This document shows positions 56,683 through 63,266 of a DNA stretch of 64,000 nt, piece by piece. The stretch is from NCBI RefSeq assembly GCF_016741855.1, contig NZ_JAERRH010000002.1:248001-312000 (forward strand), in the 5' to 3' direction. Below the pieces are notes generated by a model. The model was given only the letters and a program-made list of their open reading frames with translations. It did no database searches and had not been told where the DNA came from. The translations under genes were made by a program, and so were the position numbers. Source of the stretch: Streptomyces musisoli. GTDB taxonomy: Bacteria > Actinomycetota > Actinomycetes > Streptomycetales > Streptomycetaceae. The first letter of the stretch is position 1; each line of letters begins with the position of its first letter.

Positions 56683-56768
56683 GGCTCCGGGCACACAGCC
56701 GCTCCCCGGGCAGGTCCGTGGGGGGCCTTCCGGGGAGCGGCGAAAAACAAGCGGTTTCAACAGGGTGT

Positions 56769-57005
56769 TCAGCCCTTGCGCCGGTGACTCGTGTCGCACC
56801 AGGGATAGCGGCGACTGCGCCGGCAGGTACACAGAGCGACGCGGAACCGGTCCGAGGAGACCGTGGTCCCGTCCTCCAGTTCCACTTCCACGGGCCCTTC
56901 CACCAGGAGGGGCCCGCGTCGTTGCACGGTGATCCGGCGGGCCCGGCCGGCGGGGGTGTCCCGCGCGGAGTCAGCAGGTTCGGGGTCAGCAGGTTCGTTC
57001 GGCAC
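56769..57005 (-). CDS. CDGSH-type iron-sulfur protein
   Basis: 78 residues; GTG 57005 overlaps the upstream methyltransferase gene by 20 bp. The C-terminus reads RVALCTCRRSRRYPWCDTSHRR, the C-x-C-x8-C-x3-H ligand set of CDGSH (mitoNEET-like) 2Fe-2S proteins, with the usual D-G as D-T. These proteins carry a labile redox-active 2Fe-2S cluster. It sits in a three-gene unit with a HemK2-type methyltransferase and a haem-oxygenase-like diiron protein. Confidence 0.92.
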   Translation of the reverse strand: MPNEPADPEPADSARDTPAGRARRITVQRRGPLLVEGPVEVELEDGTTVSSDRFRVALCTCRRSRRYPWCDTSHRRKG

Positions 57006-57639
57006 GGATGACCACCAGCTCTTCCCTGTCGTCGGCCGGCGCGAGCAGTCCGCACCGGCGCAACCAGTCCTCCCGGGAGCGCAGTACCGGGCCGAAGGCG
57101 ATCCGGCGCCGCCGGACCACCGCGGCCTTCAGGCCCGCCGCCCGCAGCAGCTCCAGGGTGCGGTCGGGAGCGCTCAGCGCCGAGTGCACGATCAGCAGCA
57201 GCCCTCCGGGACGCAGCAGCGCCGGCGCGTCGCGGCAGATCCGGTCCAGCAGCAGCCGCCCGTCGCTCCCCGCGTCCCAGGCCAGGGACCGGCCGCGCGG
57301 CCCCTGCCCGGTGTCGGGCGCCGGCACGTAGGGCGGGTTCGTCAGGATGACGTCGTACGTCCGGCCCAGGACCGGGGCGAAGAGGTTGCCGCGCCGGATG
57401 CGCACCGGCAGGCGGGCGAACCATGCGTTCAGCCGGGCAGTCCACACCGCCCGCCGGGACACGTCCACGGCGGTCACCTCGGCTCCCCACCGGGCCGCCT
57501 CCAGGGCCAGCACGCCGCTTCCGGTGCCGACGTCCAGGACGCGGGCGCCGGGCGGCGGAGCCTCCTCGCGGAGGACCTCCGTCAGCAGTTCAGTGTCGTC
57601 CTGGGGGGCGTACACGCCCGGGAGCAGCAAAGCGATCAC
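56986..57639 (-). CDS. HemK2/PrmC-like methyltransferase
   Basis: 217 residues. SAM-binding motif VLDVGTGSGVLALEAARWGAEVTAVDVS (about 34-60) and substrate motif NPPYVPAP (about 100-107), the Asn/Gln-methylating N-P-P-Y signature. Relatives methylate the GGQ glutamine of release factors or other protein or small-molecule amides. Here the gene lies between an iron-containing redox enzyme (21 bp upstream) and CDGSH (20-bp overlap), so a role in maturation or in a small pathway with them is likely. Confidence 0.9.
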   Translation of the reverse strand: MIALLLPGVYAPQDDTELLTEVLREEAPPPGARVLDVGTGSGVLALEAARWGAEVTAVDVSRRAVWTARLNAWFARLPVRIRRGNLFAPVLGRTYDVILTNPPYVPAPDTGQGPRGRSLAWDAGSDGRLLLDRICRDAPALLRPGGLLLIVHSALSAPDRTLELLRAAGLKAAVVRRRRIAFGPVLRSREDWLRRCGLLAPADDREELVVIRAERTC

Positions 57640-57660
57640 ATCGCGCGGGTACCCAGGGAA

Positions 57661-58851
57661 TCAGGATGTATGGGATATCTCCTGTTCCCTGGGGGTCTGC
57701 CGGGACCCCTCCGCGGCCGCCCGCGGGGACTGTGCCCGGGCCGCCCGCGGCGACTGTTCCGCGGCGGCTCGCCGGGACTGTGCCCGTGCTGTCCGCGGCG
57801 ACGGTTCCGCGGCTGTCCGCGGCGACCGTTCATGTTCCTGCTCCGGTGCGGGGGGAGACGCGTCGAGGGGCGTGCGCAGGGACGACCGTCCGGAGCGCCA
57901 GTCGGCGAGCAGCCGCCGGGCCAGCCGGTCCTCCAGATGCCCGGTGGCGTCGATGCCGAAGGTGATGTCCGGTGCCAGCTCCGGCTCCTCGGCGAGCAGT
58001 CCGCCGATCACGTCGTGCCGGACCACCTGTTCGTGCACGGCGTCCGCCTCGACGTGCTCGTCGTAGAAGAACTCCGCCGCCGGGCCGGCGCCGGTGCGGC
58101 GCATCGCCTCGGCCAGCCGGCGGGAGGCGGGCGAGGAGGTGATCTCCACCTCGGCGAAGTGGCCCACCAGTGCGCCGCGCAGCTCCCGGTGCAGGCCGAA
58201 CAGGGACATCATGTTGACCACGGCCAGCATCTCGGCCGGGGCCGCGTCCAGATGGCGGCCGTACCCGGTGTCCAGGCCCAGGTCCGCCATCAGGTCGGCG
58301 AACAGGCGGGCGTGCACCCGTTCGGCCCGGCCGCCGCCGAACTCGTCGTACTCCACCGCGGCCATCGCCGCCTTCGCCCGCCCCCACAGCCGCGGCAGCA
58401 CCCAGGCGTGCGGGTCGGCCTCCTTCAGGTGGTACAGCGAACGCAGCGCCGCGTACTCCCGCAGTTGCCACAACTCGCCCTCGTCGCACAGGAAGTGGCT
58501 GACTCCGGTGCCGTCGGCCGGCTCGACCAGGAGGTCGGCGAGCGCCTCGTCCAGGCCGGCGTGGTCCGGGGTGTCGGCACGCAGCGCGGAGTGGAAGCGG
58601 TGCTCAAGCGCGGCCCGGACGCGCAGCAGCTCAGGGTCCCACTCGGTGTCCGGCGGCACCCCGGCGAAGCCGCGGTAGTGCAGCTCGTAGCAGACGTACA
58701 GGGCCAGCTGGAGGTCGTCGCCGTAGGGGTCGGCGGTGCCGGCGTCCGCGGGGCGGGGGAGCGGGCCCGTGCCGCGCAGGTACGCGGTGACCGCGGCCGA
58801 CAGCGGGCCGCGGGCGGTGGGCAGCCGGGGTTCTCGCGGGTGGTCGTTCAT
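57661..58851 (-). CDS. Haem-oxygenase-like iron-containing redox enzyme (HDO type)
   Basis: 396 residues, start ATG 58851. An all-helical core (about 50-330) with Glu/His metal candidates: ELHYRGFAG, EGELWQLREYAALRSLYHLKEADPHAWVLPRL, AAVEYDEFGGGRAERVHARLFADLM, FFYDEHVEADAVHEQVVRHDVIGGL. It matches the haem-oxygenase-like diiron oxidase group annotated as iron-containing redox enzyme. Residues 335-390 form a low-complexity tail with five 8-residue repeats (SPRTAAEP, SPRTARAQ, SRRAAAEQ, SPRAARAQ, SPRAAAEG). It heads a unit with the methyltransferase and CDGSH genes. Substrate unknown. Confidence 0.85.
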   Translation of the reverse strand: MNDHPREPRLPTARGPLSAAVTAYLRGTGPLPRPADAGTADPYGDDLQLALYVCYELHYRGFAGVPPDTEWDPELLRVRAALEHRFHSALRADTPDHAGLDEALADLLVEPADGTGVSHFLCDEGELWQLREYAALRSLYHLKEADPHAWVLPRLWGRAKAAMAAVEYDEFGGGRAERVHARLFADLMADLGLDTGYGRHLDAAPAEMLAVVNMMSLFGLHRELRGALVGHFAEVEITSSPASRRLAEAMRRTGAGPAAEFFYDEHVEADAVHEQVVRHDVIGGLLAEEPELAPDITFGIDATGHLEDRLARRLLADWRSGRSSLRTPLDASPPAPEQEHERSPRTAAEPSPRTARAQSRRAAAEQSPRAARAQSPRAAAEGSRQTPREQEISHTS

Positions 58852-59200
58852 GCGGCTCGGGTACCCGGCCCGCAGGAAAGCACTAGTGATCAACTGCACG
58901 CCGAAGAGATCGCCGGACGCCTCCGGCGCCGAGGCACCGGCCCAGTTCGTCACCGAGCGGCTCGACGAGCGGGGCGTGTCCGTGGTGGTCGTCCGGGGCG
59001 TGGACCTGGTCATCGAGCCGGGCGTGGTCGGCGAGGCCGTGCGGGAGGGTGACGCGTGACCGGCCGTCCACGAGAAGCTGCCGGACTCCGAGATCCTGCT
59101 GATCGCCTCGCCGACCTGGCGGGGCCGTCCGTCCTCCGTGGCCCAGAGGTGCTGGAGCGGATGGACGCGATGCTGTCGCGGGGTGGCCCGGGCGCCGGCG
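58850..59200 (+). pseudogene. Decayed flavodoxin/NADPH-dependent FMN reductase-family gene
   Basis: Residues after ATG 58850 read as a flavodoxin-family start (KALVINCTPKRSPDASGAEA, then LDERGVSVVVVRGVDLVIEPGV). TGA at 59057 replaces the Trp expected after GDA. The same frame continues as VHEKLPDSEILLIASPTWRGRPSSVAQR. Near 59145 one base is missing, shifting to the frame that encodes VLERMDAMLSR. Homologous sequence then ends abruptly. A nonsense codon, a frameshift and loss of the 3' half together make this a pseudogene. Its 5' end overlaps the start of the diiron enzyme gene. Confidence 0.8.
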
Positions 59201-59232
59201 GAGCGCCCCGTGGGCGCGCCGCCCGGCTGATC

Positions 59233-59400
59233 TCAGTCGTCCCGCGCCTGTTCCTGCGCCCCGGTGTTCGGGGTGACGGCATCGCCCGCCTCGCCCGAGG
59301 CGGTCTCGTCCGCGTCGCGCTTCTCGGCCTCCTCGACCTCCCGGAGCACCTCCTCCAGGGCGGTCTCCGGCCGGTCCTCGTGATCGTTGCCGCCCGGCAT
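59233..59400 (-). CDS. Small acidic hypothetical protein (55 aa)
   Basis: 55 residues from ATG 59400 with GGAG at good spacing; stop TGA at 59233-59235. The sequence is strongly acidic and helical at first (DRPETALEEVLREVEEAEKRDADE) and then low-complexity, ending QEQARDD. There is no known domain. Codon bias and ribosome site support a real short gene. It follows, on the same strand, the MFS exporter gene (59577-61082), but the double hairpin between them probably separates the transcripts. Confidence 0.6.
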   Translation of the reverse strand: MPGGNDHEDRPETALEEVLREVEEAEKRDADETASGEAGDAVTPNTGAQEQARDD

Positions 59401-59469
59401 GGCATCTCCTTCCGCCGTCGTTGTGATCTCCCCTGCGGGTTACCCGCCGGCGGGTTCCCAAGCGTCGCG

Positions 59470-59562
59470 CAAGGACACGCCGAGAAGCCGCCGCCCCTGC
59501 GGACGGCGGCCGCAAGGACACGCCGAGGGGCCGCCGTTCCCCTGCGGACGGCGGCCCCTCGG
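59470..59562 (-). terminator. Duplicated terminator hairpin after the MFS gene
   Basis: CCGAGGGGCCGCCGT (59523-59537) and ACGGCGGCCCCTCGG (59548-59562) form a perfect 15-bp stem with a 10-base loop. An upstream copy of about 43 bp (from 59470, sharing CAAGGACACGCCGAG) has a shorter hairpin GCCGCCG/CGGCGGC. The strong hairpin ends 14 bp past the exporter stop; the duplication created a second one. Confidence 0.75.
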
Positions 59563-59576
59563 CTCGGCAACGGCGG

Positions 59577-61082
59577 CTACATGTGGACGACGGGTGCGGC
59601 GTCCGCGTCCTGCCGCGGCACCCCGCGGCGGTAGAGGAGGAAGGCGATCACCGCGCCCGCGCCGAAGAGGACGGCCGACCACCGGAAGGCGGTGCTGTAA
59701 CTCTCGATCGTGGCCTGCGCCTGCACCAGCCTGCTGGTGGCGTCGCGGCCGGACAGGTAGTCGGTGGCCGCGCTCGCCGCGAGGGTGTTCAGCAGGGCCG
59801 TGCCGATCGAGCCGCCGACCTGCTGCATGGCGTTGACGGTCGCCGAGGCCACGCCCGCGTCCTCGGCCGCGACCCCGCCGGTGGCCAGCTGCATGGCCGG
59901 CGGCATGACCAGGCCGAGGCCCACGCCGATCACGATCAGCTGCGGCAGCACCGCGCCGAGGTAGTGGGAGCCGAGGCCGATGCCGGTCAGCCAGGCCATG
60001 CCGGCCGTGGCGATCGCGAAGCCCAGCGGGATGACCGTCTTCGGGCCGATCCGGGGGAGCAGGATCGTGGTGCCGGCCTGCGCGGTCGCCATCAGCGCGC
60101 CGACCATCGGCAGGAAGGCCACGCCGGTCTTCGTGGGGCTGAAGCCGAGGTTGAGCTGGAGGTAGTAGGTCAGGAAGAGGAACACGCCGAACATGCCCGC
60201 GCCGGTGATGAGCACCGCGAGGAAGGATGCCGCACGGTCGCGGTCGAGCAGGATGCGCAGCGGCAGCAGCGGGTGCGCGGCCCGTGTCTGCCACCAGGTG
60301 AAGGCTGCCAGCAGCAGACCGCCCGCGAGCAGGAAGCCCCAGGTCAGCGCCGAGTCCCAGTCGTGGGTCTCGGCGTTGGAGAAGCCGTAGACCAGGCCGA
60401 ACAGGCCGGCGGCGACCAGGATCGTGCCCGGCACGTCGAGTTTGGCGCCGGCCGCGTCCCGCTGGCTGCCCAGCAGCAGCCAGCCGCCCGCGAAGGCGAC
60501 CACCGCGATGGCGACGTTCACGTACAGCGTCCAGCGCCAGTCCAGCGCGTCGGTCAGCACCCCGCCGAGCAGCAGGCCGACCGCACCGCCGGCACCGGCG
60601 ATGGCGCCGTACACGCTGAACGCGCGCGCCCGCTCCCGGGCGTCGGTGAACGTGGTGTTGAGCAGCGACAGTGCGGCGGGGGCGAGCAGCGCGCCGAAGG
60701 CGCCCTGGAGGGCGCGGGCGGCGACCAGCATGGTGAAGCCGTTCGCGGCGCCGCCGAGCGCGGAGGCCGCGGCGAAGCCGACGACGCCGACCAGGAAGGC
60801 GGGCTTGCGGCCGAACAGGTCGGCGATCCGGCCGCCGAGCAGCAGCAGGGAGGCGAAGGCCAGGGCGTAGGCGGTGACGATCCACTGCCGGTTGCCGTCG
60901 GAGAAGCCGAGGTCGGTCTGGGCGGACGGCAGTGCGATGTTCACGATCGTGGCGTCGAGCACGACCATCAGCTGGGCGATGGCGATGACCGCGAGGATCC
61001 ACCACCGCTTGGGCGAGGCCGCGCCGTGTTCTATCGCCACCGCTCCCGCGCGGGAGCCTTCGGCCAGGGTCTTCTCGGGCAT
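59577..61082 (-). CDS. MFS drug exporter, DHA2 (14-TMS) family
   Basis: 501 residues with about 14 membrane helices. Signature motifs: LDATIVNIALPSAQTDLGFSDGNRQWIVTAYALAFASLLLLGGRIADLFGRKPAFL (motif A and D1 of DHA2 exporters) and motif C-like SVYGAIAGAGGAVGLLLGGVLTD. It exports drugs or toxic metabolites using the proton gradient. The promoter region holds two dyads with GAAAC/GTTTC arms, suggesting repression. It is divergent from an ArsR-type regulator, which may or may not be that repressor. Confidence 0.94.
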   Translation of the reverse strand: MPEKTLAEGSRAGAVAIEHGAASPKRWWILAVIAIAQLMVVLDATIVNIALPSAQTDLGFSDGNRQWIVTAYALAFASLLLLGGRIADLFGRKPAFLVGVVGFAAASALGGAANGFTMLVAARALQGAFGALLAPAALSLLNTTFTDARERARAFSVYGAIAGAGGAVGLLLGGVLTDALDWRWTLYVNVAIAVVAFAGGWLLLGSQRDAAGAKLDVPGTILVAAGLFGLVYGFSNAETHDWDSALTWGFLLAGGLLLAAFTWWQTRAAHPLLPLRILLDRDRAASFLAVLITGAGMFGVFLFLTYYLQLNLGFSPTKTGVAFLPMVGALMATAQAGTTILLPRIGPKTVIPLGFAIATAGMAWLTGIGLGSHYLGAVLPQLIVIGVGLGLVMPPAMQLATGGVAAEDAGVASATVNAMQQVGGSIGTALLNTLAASAATDYLSGRDATSRLVQAQATIESYSTAFRWSAVLFGAGAVIAFLLYRRGVPRQDADAAPVVHM

Positions 61083-61134
61083 GGGGGCCCCTCCAGAGAC
61101 GTCGTGCGGGTGCGGTGAGGCGAACAGCTCGTAA

Positions 61135-61192
61135 ACGAAACTGTTTCGTACACGTCGAGCGTACGACAGCGCGAGCGAAACGGCAACGTTTC
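61135..61192. promoter_or_regulatory. Two GAAAC/GTTTC dyads upstream of the MFS exporter
   Basis: ACGAAAC-T-GTTTCGT (61135-61149) is a perfect 15-bp dyad. GAAACG-GCAA-CGTTTC (61177-61192) is a second perfect dyad with a 4-base centre. Both lie 50-110 bp before the exporter start. Such TetR-type operators usually control drug exporters; here the divergent gene encodes an ArsR-type protein. Confidence 0.6.
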
Positions 61193-61209
61193 TTTATTTT
61201 GTGCATTCC

Positions 61210-61239
61210 TTGACGGGTATATAACTGGCGAGGCATATT
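61210..61239 (+). promoter_or_regulatory. Probable promoter giving a leaderless ArsR transcript
   Basis: TTGACG (61210-61215) and CATATT (61234-61239) are separated by 18 bases, with AT-rich TATATAAC in the spacer. Transcription would begin about 7 bases downstream, right at the ATG at 61247. No ribosome site precedes that ATG, consistent with a leaderless mRNA. Confidence 0.5.
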
Positions 61240-61246
61240 GGGTTCC

Positions 61247-61567
61247 ATGTCCGACGCAGCGCTCTGGACCGCTCTCGCCGACCCCCACCGACGGGCCATC
61301 GTCGCGCTCCTGCTGGAGCGCCCCCGGCCCGTGGGGGAGATCGCCGAGGCCTGCGGACTGAGCCAGCCGAGCGCCTCCAAGCATCTGAAGGTGCTGCGCG
61401 AGGCGGGCCTCGTCCGGGTCAGTCAGGATGCGCAGCGCCGCGTCCACGCCCTCGATCCGGCGCCCATCGCCGCCCTAGACGCCTGGCTGGAGCCCTACCG
61501 CAGGCTGTGGAACCGCAGCCTGGACGCCCTCGGCCGGCGTCTCGACGAGACGCCGGCCGACACCTGA
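61247..61567 (+). CDS. ArsR-family winged-helix regulator
   Basis: 106 residues. A classic ArsR/SmtB winged helix: LWTALADPHRRAIVALLLERPRPVGEIAEACGLSQPSASKHLKVLREAGLVRVSQDAQRRVHALDPAPIAALDAWLEPYRRLW. No cysteine metal site is visible, so it belongs to the SRPBCC-linked, non-metal subgroup. It precedes the SRPBCC gene by 27 bp, the usual ArsR-AHSA1 pairing. TTG 61238 is an alternative start, but a leaderless ATG start at 61247 fits the promoter better. Confidence 0.92.
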   Translation: MSDAALWTALADPHRRAIVALLLERPRPVGEIAEACGLSQPSASKHLKVLREAGLVRVSQDAQRRVHALDPAPIAALDAWLEPYRRLWNRSLDALGRRLDETPADT

Positions 61568-61594
61568 CCCCCCACAGCGAAGGACCGACGCACC

Positions 61595-62122
61595 ATGTCC
61601 GCCGACCTCACCGGTACCTACCTGACCCTGGCCGACGGCCGCCCCGCCGTCCGCTTCAGCCGCGTCTACGACCACCCGGTCGAGCGCGTCTGGCACTTCG
61701 TCACCGACCCCGGGGAACTCGCCGCCTGGTTCCCCTCGCGCGCCGAGATGGACCTGCGCCCCGGTGGCGCCATCCGCTTCAGCGGCGACCCGAACATGCC
61801 CGGGTCCACCGGCCGGGTGCTCGGCGTCGACCCGCCCCGGCACCTGTCCTTCGCGTGGGGCGGCGACGAGCTGCACTTCGATCTGGAGGAGGCCGGCCCC
61901 GGGCGCACCCGGTTCACGCTCACCGACGTCCTGAGCGCGGCGGACACCGCCGCCCGCAACGGCGCCGGCTGGGAGGTGTGCCTGACCGCCCTCGACGCGA
62001 AGGCTGGCGGCGAGCGGCACGAGGGGCCGCACGCCGGGGTGAGCGCTCCGTGGAAGGAGTTCTACGACGGCTACCGCGCCGCCGGCGTGCCCTCCGGCGC
62101 CCCGGTGCCGGGCCGGGACTGA
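61595..62122 (+). CDS. SRPBCC (AHSA1-like) domain protein
   Basis: 175 residues with a START-like ligand-binding fold: VRFSRVYDHPVERVWHFVTDPGELAAWFPSRAEMDLRPGGAIRFSG, then LSFAWGGDELHFDLEEAGPGRTRFTLTDVL and the C-terminal helix GWEVCLTALDAKAGGE. Such AHSA1-like proteins bind hydrophobic small molecules and are habitually encoded with ArsR regulators, as here. GAAGGA precedes the ATG at 61595. It probably senses or sequesters the ligand that controls the ArsR/MFS locus. The 282-bp gap after it shows no clear gene. Confidence 0.9.
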   Translation: MSADLTGTYLTLADGRPAVRFSRVYDHPVERVWHFVTDPGELAAWFPSRAEMDLRPGGAIRFSGDPNMPGSTGRVLGVDPPRHLSFAWGGDELHFDLEEAGPGRTRFTLTDVLSAADTAARNGAGWEVCLTALDAKAGGERHEGPHAGVSAPWKEFYDGYRAAGVPSGAPVPGRD

Positions 62123-62404
62123 CCGCGTCCGCCGGTCAGGCGCCGAAGACCCGGGCGAGGGCCCCGGACAGCGCGCCGGGCCCGTCCGGCCGGGCGAGCA
62201 CCGCACGGGCCGGCCCGGCTCCCATGGTCGCCCCGGCGGTCACCTGCGGCGACCCGGGGACGGGCCCGCCGGCCGACGGGCGGCGGCACCCGGGGCGGGG
62301 CTCCGCGTGCGCGGTGTTTCGGCGTGTGGCGCCCTGGATACACCGCGAGGGTTCGGCCCCGCAGTACGCGAACCCGTGCACGCCGTCGCAGTGAGGTCGT
62401 CACC

Positions 62405-63259
62405 ATGTCCCATGCCCCGTCCCCCGCAGGACCGTCGAACGGCACCCGGCCGGCCCCTGCCACGGCCGAAGAGCCCGGTGCCGCCCCGCGTACCGGCCGT
62501 GCCCGTACCGGCCGGGGCGGTGCCGCCCTGGTGACGGGTGCCTCCTCGGGCATCGGTGCGGCCGTGGCCCGCCGGCTGGCCGCCGAGGAAGGGTGGCGGC
62601 TGGCGCTGAACGGACGCGATGTCACCCGACTGGAGCAGGTCGCCGCACAGGCCGGCGCGGTCGCCCTGCCCGCGGACCTGACCCGGCCCGGCGCCGACCG
62701 CCGGCTCACCGACCTCGCCCTTGAGCACCTCGGAGGGGTGGACCTGCTCGTGGCGGGCGCAGGCGTCGGCTGGGCCGGAGACTTCGCCGCCATGCCCGCC
62801 GCGCGCATCGACGAGATCGTGGGACTCGACCTGCTGGCCACCGTGCACCTGGCGCGCACCCTGCTGCCCCACATGGTCGCGGCCGGATCAGGGCGCATCG
62901 TGCTCATCGGGTCCCTCGCCGGCAGCGTGGGCGTGCGCGGGGAGGCCGTCTACTCCGCGGCGAAGGCCGCCCTGGGCACCTTCGCCGACTCCCTGCGGTA
63001 CGAGCTGCGCGGCACCGGAGTGGGCGTCAGCCATGTCATCCCCGGCGTGGTCGACACGCCCTTCTTCGACCGGCGCGGTATCCCCTACACGCGGTCCTGG
63101 CCCCGGCCCGTGCCCGCCGAGCGGGTAGCGGACGCCGTCTGCGCCGCCGTACTGCACGGCAGGGACGAGGTGTACGTCCCCGGGTGGCTGCGCGTGCCCG
63201 CCCTGGTGCGCGGCGCCGCACCGGGACTCTACCGGCGGCTCGCCGCCCGCTTCGGATGA
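62405..63259 (+). CDS. Short-chain dehydrogenase/reductase
   Basis: 284 residues, ATG 62405 with GAGG upstream. About 38 N-terminal Pro/Ala-rich residues precede the SDR core: [32 protein letters not shown] in place of NNAG, catalytic [23 protein letters not shown] (Ser, Tyr-x3-Lys) and [12 protein letters not shown]. It is of the classical C-terminal-helix type that may associate with membranes. The stop is 7 bp before the DMT-type transporter start, so they form one operon. Substrate unknown. Confidence 0.92.
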   Translation: MSHAPSPAGPSNGTRPAPATAEEPGAAPRTGRARTGRGGAALVTGASSGIGAAVARRLAAEEGWRLALNGRDVTRLEQVAAQAGAVALPADLTRPGADRRLTDLALEHLGGVDLLVAGAGVGWAGDFAAMPAARIDEIVGLDLLATVHLARTLLPHMVAAGSGRIVLIGSLAGSVGVRGEAVYSAAKAALGTFADSLRYELRGTGVGVSHVIPGVVDTPFFDRRGIPYTRSWPRPVPAERVADAVCAAVLHGRDEVYVPGWLRVPALVRGAAPGLYRRLAARFG

Positions 63260-63266
63260 GCGGACC

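Noticed and set aside
62136..62381. 81-residue minus-strand frame after the SRPBCC gene
   Set aside because: It has a start and a plausible C-terminus (ALARVFGA) but no ribosome site or recognisable domain, so support is too weak for a gene.
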